A DNA stretch of 64,000 bases from Cristatella mucedo (GCA_009760855.2 WPIO01000227.1:77001-141000); one strand, 5' to 3'; counted from the first letter of the stretch, positions 35,001 through 47,919 are shown. Translations and numbers: made by a program. The notes: generated from the sequence alone by a model not told the origin.

Positions 35001-38000
35001 TCGAGGCAACTCAAGTCAGCTCGTCGGAGCTTGCTGGGGATCCCAGCACAGTAGTGTGACTTGCTATAGACGAATCGCAACTGGTTGTCTCAACTCGCAT
35101 CACTACACGGCAGATCTCGGTACATCGAGAGAACTTGTTGCAGCTCGTTGAACCATGCCGTAGCTCGCGGCAGAGGTCTGCAACTCTCTGTGGGCTTATT
35201 ATAACTGATTACTTTAATTTGCATCAGTTCGCGGCAGATCTTGGTACATCGAGACCACTCGCAGCAGCTCGTCAAAGCGTGACGTAGCAGGCGGCAAGGC
35301 GCTGCTTCTTGCTTGAGGCATATCGCAATTTTTTGTCACAACTCGCATCAGTTCGCAGTAGATCTCGGTACATCGAGACGACTCGTGGCAACTCGTCGAA
35401 GCTCACCGTAGCTTACAACAGAGCACTGTAACTTGCTTGGGGCGTATCGCAACTGATTGTCTCAACTCGCATCAGTTAGCTGCAAATGTCGGTGAACCGA
35501 AACATCTCGTGGCAGCTCGTCAAAACTTGCCGTAGCTCGCAGCAGAGGTCTGCAACTCTCTTGGGGCCTAATATCACTGATTATTTCAATTTGCATCAGT
35601 TCGCGGCAGATCTTGGTACACCGAGACGATTCGCAGCAGCTCGTCGGAGCTTAACGTAGCTGGCAGGAAAGCTCTGCATCTTGTTTGAGGCGTATAGCAA
35701 TTTATTGTCTCGAGTCCCATCAGTTTGCAGTAGATCTCGGTACATCCAGACAACTCGTGGTAACTCGTCGAAGCTCGCCGTAGCTCCCAGCAGAGCGCTG
35801 CAACATGCTTGGGTGTATCGCAACTGATTGGCTTAACTTGCATCAGTTCGCAGCATATCTCGAAACTGCGAGACAACTCGATTTAGTTCGTTGTAGTTTG
35901 CCGTAGTTTGAAGCAGAGCACTGCAACTTGTTGAACGCCTATTAAAAATGATTGTCTCAACTCGTATTAGTTCGTGGCAGATCTGTGTATATCGAAGCAA
36001 CTCAAGTCAGCTCGTCGGAGCTTGCTGTGGATCCCAGCAGAGTAGCGCGACTTGCTGTAGACCAATCGCAACTGAATGTCTCAACTCGAATCACTACACG
36101 GCAGATCTCGGTACATTGAGAGAACTCGCACAACCTCGTCGGAGCTTGTCGTAGCTCGAAGCAGAGTGCTGCAACTTTTTTGAGGCGAATCGCTACTTGT
36201 TGTCTTAACTTGCATCAGTTCGTGGCATATCTTGAAACATCGCGACAACTTGATTCAGTTCGTTGTAGTTTGCCGTGGCGCGACGCACAGCACAGCAAAT
36301 AGCTTAATGACTATCACAAGTGATTGTGCGAACTCGTATTACATCGCAGCAGATATCTGTTTATCGAGGCAACTCAAGTCAGCTCATCAGAGCTTGCCGG
36401 GGATACTAGCACAGTAGTGTGACTTGCTTTAGATTAATCGCAAGTGATCGTCTCAACTCGCATCACTACACTTCAGATCTCGGTACATCGAGAGGACTCG
36501 CACCACCTCGTCGGAGCTCATAGTGGCTCGCAGCAGAGTGCTGCAACTTACTTGAGGCGAATCGCCACAGTTTGTTTCATCTCTATCAGCTCGTTGTAGA
36601 TCTCGGTTTGTTAAGGACAGTAGATTAAGCTCGTCAGAGCATGCCGTGGCTAACAGCAAAGCGCTGCAACTTGCTTTAGGCGTATCGCAACTGATTACCT
36701 CAACTGGCATCAGTTCGCGGCAGATCTCGGTACATCGAGAAAACTCGTGGCAGCTCGTCAAAACTTGCCGTAGCTCGCAGCAGAGGTCTACAACCCTCTT
36801 GGGACCAAATAAAACTGATTATTCAAATTCGCATTCGTTCGCGGCAGATCTTGGTACATCGGGATAACTGGCGGCAGCTCGTCGGAGCTTGATATAGCTG
36901 GGAGGAAAGCGCTGCATGTTGTTTGAGGCGTATCCCAATTTATTGTCTCGACTCGCATCAGTTCGAAGTAGATCTTGGTAGATCGAGACGACTCGTGGCA
37001 ACTCGTCAAAGCTCGCCGTACCTCTCAGCAGAGCGCTGCAACTTGTTGGGGCGTATCGAAACTGATTGTCTCAACTTCCATCAGTTTGCAGCATATCCGA
37101 AACATCGAGACTACTCGATTTAGTTCGTTGCAGTTGCAACTTGTTTAATGCCTATTCCAAATGATTGTCTCAACTCGTTCGTGGCAGATCTGTGTATATC
37201 GAGGCAACTCAAGTCAGCTCGTCGGCTCTTGCCGTGGATCCCAGCAGAGTAGTGTGACTTGCTTGAGACCAATCGCAACTGATTGTCTCAACTCGCATCA
37301 CTACACGGCATATCTCGGTACATCGAGAGAACTCGCACCACCTCGTCGGAGCTCGTCGTTGCTCGCCGCATAGGGCTGCAAATTCCTTGAGGCGTATCGC
37401 AACTGACTGTCTCATCTTGCATTATATCGCAGCATATCTCGAACATCGAGACAACTAGATTTAATTCGTTGTAGTTTACCGTGTCACGAAGCGGAGCACT
37501 GCAACTAGCTTAATGACTATTGCAAATGATTGCCTGAACTCGTTTTATATCGCGACAGATCTGTGTATATCAAGGCAACTCAAGTCTGCTCGTCGTAGAT
37601 TGACTTGCTTTAGACCAATAGCAACTGATTGTCCCAACTCGGATCACTAAACGTCAGATCTCAGTACATCGAAAGAACTCGCACCGCCTCGTCGCATCTC
37701 GTCGTTGTTCGCAGCAGAGTGCTGAAACTTTCGTGAGGCGTATCGCCACTGATTGTCTAAACTCGCATCAGTTCGAGGATGATCTCGGTATGTTAAGGGC
37801 ACTAGATTAAGCTCGTTGGAGCTTGCCGTGGCTCGCAGCAGAGCACTGCAACTTGCATAAGGCGTATGGTAACTGCTTATCTCAACTCGCATCAGTTCAT
37901 GGCAGACCTTGGTACATCGAGACAACTCGTGGCAGCTCATGGAAACTTGTTGTTGCTCGTGGCAGAGGTCTGAAATTCTGTTGGGGCTTATTATAAGTGA

Positions 38001-41000
38001 ATATACCCATTCACATCAGATCGTGGCAGGTTTGGTACATCGAGACGACTCGCAGTAGCTCCTTAAAGCTTGACGTAGCTCGCGGGATAGTGCTGCTTCT
38101 TGTTTAAGACATATCGGAATTTGTTGTCTCAACTCGCATCAACTCGCAGTAGATCTCGGTACATCGAGACTACTCGGGTAACTCGTCGAAGTTCGCCGTA
38201 GCTCCCAGCAGAGCACTGCAACTAGCTTAGGGCGTATCGCAACAAATTGTCTTAACTTGCATCTGTTTGGAGCATATCTCGAAACATCGAGGCAAATCGA
38301 TTTAGTTCTTTGAAGTTTACCGTAGCTCAAGGTAGACCACTGCAACTTGTTTAATGCCTATCGCAAATGATTGTCCCAACTCGTATTAGTTCGCGGCAGA
38401 TATCTAAATATCGAGGCAACTCGATTAGCTCGTCAGAGTTTGCCGTGGATCCCAGCAGAGTAGTGCGACTTTCATAAGACCAATCGCAATTGATTGTCTC
38501 AACTCGCATCACTACGCGGCAAATTTCGGTACATCGAGAGAACTTGTTGCAGCTCATCGAAACTGGCCGTAGCTCGCCGCAGAGGTCTGCAACTCCCTGT
38601 GGGGTTAATATAACTAATTATTTTAATTCGCATCAGTTCGCGGTTGATATTGGTACATCGAGTCAACTCGCAGCAGCTCGTCAAAACTTGACGTAGCTGG
38701 CAGCAAAGCGCTGCTTCTTGTCTTAGACGTATCGCAATTTGTTGTCTCAACGCACATCAGTTCGCAGTAGATCTCGGTACATCGAGAAAACTCGTGGCAA
38801 GTCGTCGAAGCTCGCCGTAGCTCCCAGCAGAGCGCTGGAACTTGCTTCGGGTGTATGGCAACTGATTGTCTTAACTTGTATCAGTTCGCAGCTTATCTCA
38901 AAACATCGAGACAACTCGATTTAGTTCGTTGTAGTTTGCGGTAGCTCAAAGCAGAGCACTGCAACTTGCTTAACGCCTATCCAAAATGATTGTCTCAACT
39001 CGTATTAGTTCGCGGCAGATCTCTGTATATCGAGGCTACTCAAATAAGCTCGTCAGAGCTTGCTGGGGATCCCAGAACAGTAGTGTGACTTGCTTTAGAC
39101 CAATCGCAACCGATTGTCTCAACTCGCATCACTACACCGCAGATCTCGGTACATCGAGAGAACTCGCACCACCTCGTCGGAGCTCGTCGTAGCTCGAAGC
39201 AGAGTGCTGCAACTTTCTTGAGGCGAATCGCCACAAATGGTCTCAACTCGCATCAGTTTGTGGCAGATCTCGGGATGTTAAGGGTACTAGATTATGCTCG
39301 TCGGACCTTGTCGTAGGTCACTGCAGAGAACTGCAGCTTGCTTGAGGCATATCTCAACTGCTGATCTCAACTCGCGTCAGTTTGCGGCAGATCTCGGTAC
39401 GTTAAGAGCACTAGAAATAGTTCGTTCGAGCTTGCCGTGACTCACAGCAGAGTGCTGCAACTCACCTATGGTGTATCGGAACTGATTACCCCAACTCGCA
39501 TTAGTTTGCGGCAGATCTCGGTACGTTAGGATCACTAGATTAAGCTCGTTGGAACTTGCCGTGGCTCGCCGCAGAGTGCTGCAACTTTCTTAAGGCGTAT
39601 TATAACTGATTATATAAACTCGCATCAGTTTGCGGCAGATCTCTCTGCATCGAGAAAACTCATGGCAGCTCTTCGAAACTTGCAGTAGCTCGTGGCAGAG
39701 CACTGAGAAATGTTTTAGGCCTATCGCAAATGATTGTCTCAACTAGCCTCAGATCGCTGCAGATCTCGGTTAATCGAGATACCTTGATTCAGCTCTTCGG
39801 AACTTGCCGTAGCTTGAAGCGGAGCGCCGAGAAATGCTTTAGGCCTATAGCAACTAATTCTCTCAACTCGCACCAGTTTGCAGCAGATCTCGGAACACCG
39901 AGACAACTCGTAGCTGCTCGTTGAAGCTTGAAGTAGCTCGCAGCAGAGAGCTGCAAATTGTTTGAGGCGTATCACAACTGATTTTCTCAACTCGCATCAG
40001 TTAGCTTCAGATGTCGGTGAACCTTAAAATCTCGTGGAAACTCGTCGTAACTTGCCGTAGCTCGCAGCAGAGGTCCACAACTCTCTTGAGGGCAAATATA
40101 ACTGATTACGCTAATTCACATCAGTTTGCTACAGATCTTCGTGCATCGAGATAACTCGCAGCAGCTCGTCGAAGCTCTTCGTAGCTGGCAGCTAAGCGCT
40201 GCATCTTGTTTGAGGCGTATCGCAAGTTATTGTCTCAACTTGCATCTGTCTGCAGTAGATCTCGGTACATCGAGACGACTCAAGGCAACTCATCGCAGTT
40301 CACCGTAGCTCGCAGCAGAGCTCTGCAACTTGGTTGAGGCCTATCTGAAGTGATTGTCTTTACTTGCATCAGTTAGCAGCATAACTCCGAAAATCGAGAC
40401 AACTCGATTTGGTTCGTTGTAGTTTAACGTGGCGCCAAGTAGAGCACTGCAACTAGCTTAATGACTATCGCAAATGATTTTCCTAACTCTTATTAGATCG
40501 CTGGAGATCTGTGTACATCGAGGCAACTCAAGTGTGCTCGTCGGACCTTGCCGTGGATCCCAGCACAGTAGCTTGACTTGCTTTAGTCCAATCGCAACTT
40601 ATTGTCTCAATTCGCATCACTACACGTCAGATCTCGGTACGACGAAAAAACTCGAGCCACCATGTCGTAACACGTCGTAGCTCGAAGCAGAGTACTGCAA
40701 CTTTCTTGAGGCGAATCGCCACTTATTGTCCTAACTCGCACCAGTACGTGGCAGATCTCGGGATTTTAAGGGCACTAGATTAAGCTCATCGGAGCTTGTC
40801 GTGGATCACAGCAGAGCGCCTTAGCTTGCTTGAGGCGTATCGCAACTGCTAATCTCAACTCGCATCAGTTCGCGGAAGATCTCGGTACTTTAGGAACACT
40901 AGATCAAGCTCGTTGCAGCTTGCCGTGGCTCACAGCAGAGCACTGCAACTTGCTTATGGCGTATCGCAGTTTATTACCTCAACTCGCATCAGTTCGCAGC

Positions 41001-42013
41001 AGTTCTCAGTGCATAGAGACAACTCGTGGCAGCTCTCCTAAACTTGCTGTAGCTCGGGCAGAGCACTGAGAAATGCTTTAGGCCTATCGCAACTGATTGT
41101 CTAGACTAGCCTCAGATTTTCGCAGATCTCGGTACATCGAGACACTTTGATTCAGCTGTTCAGAGCTTGCCGTAGCTTGAAGCTCAGCGCTAAGAAATGC
41201 TTTGGGCCTTTCGCAACTGTCTCTCTCAACTCGCATCAGTTTGCAGCAGATCTCGGAACATCTAGACCACTAGTAACGGCTCGTTGAAGCTTGAAGTAGC
41301 TTGCAGCAGAGCACTGCAGTTTGTTTGAGGCGTATCGCCACTGATTGTCTGCACTCGCATCAGTGAGCTGAAAATGTCTGTGCATTAAAGCATCTCGTAG
41401 CAGCTCGTCGAAACTTGCCGTAGCTCGTAGCAGACGTCTGCAACTCTTTTGTAGCCTAATTTAACCGATTATTCAAATTCGCATTAGTTCGCGAAAGATC
41501 GTGGTACATCGGGACAACTCGCAGCAGCTGGTCGAAGCTTGACATAGCTGGCAGCAAAGCCTGCATTTTGTTAGAGGCATATGGCAATTTATTGTCTCAA
41601 GTCGCATCAGTTCGCGAATATCTCGGTGCCTCGAGACAGCTCGTGGCAACTCGTCGAAGCTTACCGTAGCTCCCAACAGAGCTCTGCCACTTGCTTGAGG
41701 CATATCACAACTGATTGTCTCAACTTGCAGCAGTTCGCAGCATATCTCGAAACATCGAGACAACTCAATTTAGTTCGTTGTAGTTTGCCGTGGCACGATT
41801 CAGAGCAGTGCAACTTCCTTAATGCATATCTCAAATGATTGTCTCAACTCGCATTAGTTCGTGGCAGATCTGTGTATATCGAGGCAACTCAAGTCTGCTC
41901 GTCAGCTCTTGCGGTGAATCCGAGCAGAGTAGTGCGACTCGCTTTACACCAATCGCAACTGATTGTCCCGACTCGCGTCACTACACGGCCGATCTCGGTA
42001 AATCGAGAGGACT
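35001..42013. repeat. 124-bp satellite, family I, segment 4 (BamHI-marked higher-order region)
   Basis: A monomer with the BamHI site ggatcc occurs at 35038, 36029, 37236, 38447, 39067 and 40555. In each case it is followed by a monomer whose start is altered to gcatcactacacgg (or a variant). Intervals are 991, 1207, 1211, 620 and 1488 bases; three of these are within one base of 8, 5 and 12 times 124. A degenerate copy near 41918 (gaatccgag) ends the region. No genes are supported. Confidence 0.94.
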
Positions 42014-43667
42014 CGCACTAGATTAACTCGTTTCGCATTAGTTCGCAGCTGATCTCGGAATATCTAGAAAATTCAAATCCGCTCGTCGACGCTAGCGGTA
42101 GCTGGAAGCAGAGTGCTGCACCTTGCTTTAGGCTATTCGCACTTAATTACCTCATTTCGGATGAGTTCGCAGCAGATCCCGGAATATCTTGAAATTTCAA
42201 AACCGCTCGTCGGCGAATGCGGAAGCTGGCAAAAGAGTGCTGCGCCTTGCTTCAGGCCATTCTTACTTGATTAACTCATTTCGCATGAGTTCCTAGCAGA
42301 TCTCGGAATATCTAGAAACCTCGAATTTGCTCGTCGGAGAGGGCGGTAGCTAGCAGCCGAGAGCGGCTCCTTACTTTAGCCCATTCCCACTTGCTTAACT
42401 AATTTCGCATGAGTTCGCAGCAGATCTCGGAGTAGCTAGAAACTTAAAATCCACTCTTCGGAGCTTGCAGTAGCTGGCAGCAGAGTGCTGCACCTTGCTG
42501 TAGGCGATTCGCACTTGATTAACTCATTTTGCATGTGTTTGCAGATGATCCCCGAATATCTAGAAAATTCAAATCTGCTCGTCGGAGCGTGCCTTGCTTG
42601 GGAGCAGAAGGCTGCACCTCGCTTTAGGCCATTTGCACTTGATTGACTCATTTCGATGAGTTCACAGCAGGTCTTGGATTATCTAGAAACATCTAATCCG
42701 TTCGTCGGAGCGTGCGGTAGCTGGCAGTAGAGGACGGTGCCTCCATTTAGGCAAATTCTACTTAATTAACTCACTTGGAATGATTTCACAACAGATCTCG
42801 GAATATCTAAAAACTTTAAGTACTTTCGTCGAAGCGTGCGGTAGCTGGCAGCAGAGTGCTGTGGCTTGCTTTGTGCCATTCGAACTTGATTAACTCATGG
42901 CTCATGAGTTCGCAGCAGATCTTGATATATCTAGAAACTTCAAATACGCTCTTCGGAGCGTGCACTAGCCGGCGGCACAGTGATGCAGGTTGCTTTAGGC
43001 CATTCGCACTCGATTAATTCATTTCGCATGAGTTCGGAGTAGATCTCGGAATATGTAGAAACTTAAAGTAAGCTCGTTGGAGCATTTAGTAGCCGGCAGC
43101 ATAGTGAGGAGTATTGCTTTAGGCCATTCGCACTTGATTTAATCACGTCGCATGAGTTCGCAGCAGATCTCGGAATATCTAGACACTTTAAGTAATCTAG
43201 TTGGAGCATTCGGTAGCTCGCAGCAGATCGCTGTGCCTCGCTTTAGACCATTTGCACTCTCTTAACCCATTTCGCATGAGTTCCCGGCAGATCTCGGAAT
43301 ATCTAGAAACTTTAAATCTGCTCGTCGGAGCTTGCTGTAGCTGGCAGTATAGTGCTCCAACTCGCTTTAGGCCATTCGCACTTGATTAACTCATGTCACA
43401 TGAGCTGGCAGCAGATCTCAGAATATCTGGAAACATGCAATCCGCCAGTTGGAGCATGCGGAAGCCGACAGCTGAGTGCTGCGGCTTGCTTTAGGCCATC
43501 TGCACTCGATTCACTCATTTCGCATGAGTTCGCAGCAGATCCCGGAATATCTTGAAAGTTGAAATCCGCTCGTCGGCGCATGTGGTGACTGAAAAAAGAG
43601 TGCTGCGCCTTGCTTCAGGCCATTCTTACTTGATTAACTAATTTCGCATGAGTTCCTAGCAGATCTC
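42014..43667. repeat. 124-bp satellite, family II, segment 1
   Basis: Same period (landmark gagttc/gtgttt at 42411 and 42535, 124 apart) with a different sequence: gagttcgcagcagatctcgg, then aatatctagaaacttcaaat, cgctcgtcggagcgtgcgg, tagctggcagcagagtgctg, ccttgctttaggccattcgc, acttgattaactcatttcgc. It keeps the gcagatctcgg and ttgctttaggcc words of family I. The join with family I is at about 42014-42018, with cgcac shared by both families. The first monomer is a hybrid: the two gatctcgg words at 41991 and 42051 are only 60 bases apart. Confidence 0.95.
43663..43667 (+). repeat. Target-site duplication, left (atctc)
   Basis: atctc at 43663-43667 is repeated at 43824-43828 on the other side of the LINE fragment. 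The empty paralogous site at 46183-46187 has it once. Confidence 0.8.
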
Positions 43668-43823
43668 CCCTAACCATGTTATTCATTTTGTTTGTTTTTC
43701 AGGCATGATTTTACTTACTATTCTGTTGCGTATCACTTTGCAGCAAATTTAAAGCGCCTAGAAAGAGATTAAGTTCTCTGAGGGCGCTTTATCAAGTGCA
43801 ATATTATTATTATTATTATTATT
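43668..43823 (+). mobile_element. CR1/L2-type non-LTR retrotransposon, very short 3' fragment
   Basis: About 156 bases, from ccctaaccatgttattc to the (ATT)n tail. It aligns without gaps to 14232-14362 over 131 bases, with about 13 mismatches by eye. No coding part remains. It includes the 3' stem-loop gcgcctagaaaga / tctctgagggcgc (43754-43787) and tail (43802-43823). It is flanked by atctc on both sides and is absent from the duplicated block at 46183-46187. Confidence 0.88.
43802..43823 (+). repeat. (ATT)7 tail of LINE fragment
   Basis: About seven uninterrupted att triplets at the 3' end of the fragment. The tail is purer than that of the 14.4 kb copy, which suits a younger insertion. Confidence 0.85.
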
Positions 43824-45300
43824 ATCTCGGTATATATCTAGAAACCTCGAATCTGCTCGTCGGAGATGGAGGCAGCTGGCAGCCGAGAGCGGCTCCTTGC
43901 TTTAGCCCATTCCCACTTGCCTAACTCATTTCGCATGAGTTCTCAGCAAATCTCGGAATATCTAGAAACCTCAAATCCGCTCGTCGGAGTGTGCGGTAGC
44001 AGGCAGCTGCATGAAGCGCCTGGCTTTAGACCAATTGCAGTCTCTTAACCCATTTCGGATAAGTACCCAGCAGATCTCGGAATATCTAGAAACTTCAAAT
44101 CCGCTCCTCCGAGCGTGTGGTCGCTTGCATCAGAGTGCTGCGCCTTGCTTTAAGCCATTCGCACTTGATTAACTCGTTTCGCATGAGTTCACAGCGGACC
44201 ACAAAATATCTATAAACCTGGAATTCGCTCGTCGGAGTGTGCAGTAACTGGCTGCTGAGTGAAGCGCCAGGGTTTAGACCATTTGCACACTCTTAACCCA
44301 TTATGCATGACTTTCCAGCAGATCTCGGAATATCTAGAAACTTAAAATCCGCACGTCGGAGCTTGCGGTAGCTGACAGCAGAGTGCTACGACTTGCTTTA
44401 CGCTAGTCCCACTTGATTAACTCATTTTGTGTGAGTTTGCAGCAGATCTCGAAATATCTAGAGCCCTGGAATCCGCTCGTCGGAGCGTGCAGTAGCTGGC
44501 AGCTGAGTGAAGCGCCTGGCTTTGGACCACTTGCAATCTCGTAACCCATTTCGCACGAGTTTCCAGCAGATCTCGGAATATGTAGAAACTTCAAATCTGC
44601 TCTTCGGAGCGTGCGGTAGCCGGCAGCACAGTGCTGCAGCTTGCTTTAGGGCATTCGCCCCCGATTAAATTATTTCGCTTGAGTTCGCAGCAGATCTCGG
44701 AATAACGAGAAACTTCAAATCCGCTCTTTGGAGCGTGCTGTAGCCGGCCGCACAGCGCTGCAGCTTGCTTTTGGACATTCGCACTCGATTAATTCATTTT
44801 GCATGAGGTCGCAGAAGATCTCGGAATTTCTAGAAACTTTAAGTAAGCTCGTTGAAGCGTTCGGTAGCTGGCAGCAGAATGCTGAGCCTTGCTTTAGGCC
44901 ATTCCTACTTGATTACCTCATGTCGCATGAGTTCCCAGCAGATCTCGGAATATCTAGAAACCTCGAATCTCCTCGTCGGAGCAAGCCGTAGGTAGCAGCC
45001 GAGTGCTGCTCGTTGCTTTAAACCATTCGCACTTGCTTGACTTATTTCGCATGAGTTTGAAGCAGATCTCGGTGTAACTAGAAACTTCAAATCCGCTCGT
45101 CAAAGCATGCTTTAGCTGGAAGCAGAGTGCCGCGACTTGCTTTACGCTAGTCTTACTTGATTACCTCATTTTGTGTGAGTTCGCAGCAGATCTCGAGCAA
45201 ACTAGAAACCTGGAGTCCGCTCGTGAAAGCGTGCAGTAGCTGCCAGCTGAGTGAAGCGCCTCGCTTTAGACCATTTGCACTCTCTTAACCCATTTCGCAT

Positions 45301-45797
45301 GAGTTCCCAGCAGATCTCGGAATATCTAGAAACTTCAAATCTGCTCGTCGGAGATTGCTGTAGCTGGCAGTATAGTGCTCCAACTCACTTTAGGCCATTC
45401 GCACTTGATTAACTCATGTCACATGAGCTGGCAGCAGATCTCGAAATATCTAGAAACTTTAAATTAGCTCATCGGAGCCTTCAGTAGCTGGCAGCAGAGT
45501 GCCGAGCCTTCCTTTAGGGCCATTCGAACCTGAATAACAAATTTCGCATGAGTTCGCAGCAGATCTCAGAATACCTAGAAACCTCGAATCCGCTCGACGG
45601 AGCGAGCGGTACCTGGCAGCCGATTGCGGCTCGTTGCTTCATGCCATGCGCACTTGATTAACTCATTTTGTGTGGGTTTGAGGCAGATCTCGCAATATCT
45701 AGAAACCTGGAATCCGCTTGTGAGAGCGTGCAGTAGCTAGCAGCTGAGTGAAGCGCCTCGCTTTAGACCATTTGCACTCTCTTAACCCATTTCGCGT
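45301..45797. repeat. Family II higher-order block, partial copy (4 monomers)
   Basis: Starts with the same first two monomers as the blocks at 43278 and 45798 (gcttgctgtagctggcagta-like, then gtcacatgagctggcagcag). It then jumps to the last monomers of the block (ggaatccgcttgtgagagcg). It is an internally deleted copy between the two longer ones. Confidence 0.75.
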
Positions 45798-47411
45798 GAG
45801 TTCCCAGCAGATCTCGGAATATCTAGAAACTTCAAATCTGCTCGCCGGAGCTTGCTGTAGCTGGCAGTATAGTGCTCCAACTCGCTTTAGGCCATTCGCA
45901 CTTGATTAACTCATGTCACATGAGCTGGCAGCAGATCTCAGAATATCTGGAAACATGCAATCCGCCAGTCGGAGCATGCGGGAGCCGACAGCTGAGTGCT
46001 GCGGCTTGCTTTAGGCCATCTGCACTCGATTCACTCATTTCGCATGAGTTCGCAGCAGATCCCGGAATATCTTGAAATTTCAAATCCGCTCGTCGGCTCA
46101 TGCGGTAACTGGAAAAAGAGTGCTGGGCTTTGCTTCAGGCCATTCTTACTTGATTATCTCATTTCGCATGAGTTCCTAGCAGATCTCGGTATATATCTAG
46201 CAACCTCGAATCTGCTTGTCCTAGAGGGAGGCAGCAGGCAGCCGAGAGCGGCTCCTTGCTTTAGCCCATTCCCACTTGCCTAACTCATTTCGCATGAGTA
46301 CCCAGCAGATCTCGGAATATCTAGAAACTTCAAATCCGCTCGTCCGAGCGTGTGGTAGCTTGCATCAGAGTGCTGCTCCTTGCTTTAGGCCATTTGCACT
46401 TGATTAACTCGTTTTGCATGAGTTCCCTGCAGACCACGGAATATCTATTAACCTGGAATCCGCTCGTCGGAGTGTGCAGTAACTGGCTGCTGAGTGAAGC
46501 GCCTGGCTTTAGACCATTTGCACTTTCTTGACCTATTATTCATGAGTTCCCAGCAGATCTCGGAATATCAAGAAACTTAAAATCCGCACGTCGGGGCTTG
46601 CGGTAGCTGACAGCAGAGTGCTACGACTTGCTTTAGGCTAGTCCCACTTGATTAACTCATTTTGTGTGAGTTTGCCGCAGATGTCAAAATATCTAGAACC
46701 CAGGAATCTGCTCGTCGGAGCGTGCAGTAGCTGGCAGCTGAATGAAGCTCCTGGCTTTAGACCACTTGCAATCTCTTAATCCATTTCGCACTTGTTCCCA
46801 GCAGATCTCGGAATATGTAGAAACTTCAAATCTGCTCTTCGGAGCGTGCGGTAACCGGCAGCACTGTGCTGCAGCTTGCTTTAGGCCATTCACACCCGAA
46901 TAAATCATTTCCCATGAGTTCCAAGCAGATCTCAGAATATCTAGAAACTTTAGGTAAGCTCGTTGGAGCGTTCGGTAGCTGGCAGCAGAGTGCTGAGCCT
47001 TTAATTAGGCTATTAGCACTTGATTTACTCGACTCGCATGAGTTTGCAGCAGATCTCGGAATATCTAGAAACCTCGAAGCTTCTCGTCGGAGCAAGCCAT
47101 AGCTAGCAGCCGATTGCTGCTCATTGCGTTAGACCATTCGCACTTGCTTGTCTCATTTCGCACGAGATTGCAGCAGATCTCGGTATAACTAGAAACTTCG
47201 ATTCCGCTCGTAAAAGCGTGCTTTTGCTGGAAGCAGAGTGCTGCGACTTGCTTTACGCTAGTCCCACTTGATTAGCTCATTTTGTGTGCGTTTGCAGCAG
47301 ATCTCGAAATATCTAGAAACCTGGAATCTGCTCGTGAGAGCTTGCAGTAGCCGGCAGCTGGGTGAAGCGCCAGGCATTAGACCATTTGCACTCTCTTAAC
47401 CCATTTCGCAT
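45798..47411. repeat. Family II higher-order block, copy 2 (13 monomers, empty LINE site)
   Basis: Homologous to 43278-45300 but without the LINE fragment. At 46181 the sequence reads agatctcggtatatatctag, the uninterrupted target. It also lacks two monomers of copy 1 (offset steps of 124 near 44060 and again between about 44690 and 45177). The shared irregular gtatatatctag is present in both copies, which confirms paralogy. Confidence 0.85.
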
Positions 47412-47919
47412 GAGTTCCCAACAGATCTTGGAATATCTACAAGATTCAAATCTGCTCGTCTGAGCGTGCCGCAGCTGGCAGCAAAGTGCTGCACCTCGCT
47501 TTAAGCCATTTGTACTTGATTAACTCATGGCCCATGAGTTCGCAGCAGATCACGAAATATAGTGAAACTTAAAGTCCAATCGTCGGAGCGTGTAGTAGCT
47601 GGCAGCAAAGAGTTGAGCCTCGCTGCAGACCATTCGCACTTGAATAACTCACGTCGCATAAGTTTGCAGCAGATCTCCGAATATCTTGAAATTTCAAATC
47701 CGCTCGTCGGAGCGTGACGTAGCTGGCAACACAGTGCTGTGACTTGCTTAAATCCATTCTCACATGATTAGCTTATTTCGCTTGAGTTCGCAGCTAATCT
47801 CGGAATATCAAGAAACTTCAAGTCTGCTCGTCGGAGCGTGCCGTAGCTGGCAGCAGAGTGCTGCACCTTGCTTTAGGCCGTTCGTACTTGAATAACTCAT
47901 TTCGCATGAGTTCCCAGCA

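Larger units (their letters stand above)
43278..45300. repeat. Family II higher-order block, copy 1 (15 monomers, carries LINE)
   Basis: Matches 45798-47411 monomer by monomer, including unusual markers such as gtcacatgagctggcagcag, ggaaacatgcaatccgccag and cattttgtgtgagtttgcag. Offsets are 2520 before the LINE, 2359 after it, then 2235 and 2111. Copy 1 therefore has the LINE plus two monomers that copy 2 lacks. Without the LINE and its target duplication it is about 1,862 bases, or 15 monomers. Confidence 0.85.
43824..47919. repeat. 124-bp satellite, family II, segment 2
   Basis: Continuation of family II in the same phase. Monomer subtypes include one with gaagcgcc and ttagaccatttgcactctc and one with cattttgtgtgag. 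These alternate in a fixed order in the duplicated blocks. From about 47.5 kb monomers with gatcacgaaatat and gatcacacagtat appear, so the change into family III is gradual and 47919 is an approximate limit. No genes are supported. Confidence 0.93.

Noticed and set aside
5802-42013. CENP-B box in family I monomers
   Set aside because: The closest text, gttcgcggcagatctcgg, has TTCG and an A in place but lacks the CGGG block at the required distance.
43352-46075. Identical 67-residue frames at 43352-43555 and 45872-46075 as a duplicated gene
   Set aside because: Identity follows from the duplicated satellite block. The frame crosses ordinary monomers and is not open in other monomers of the family.
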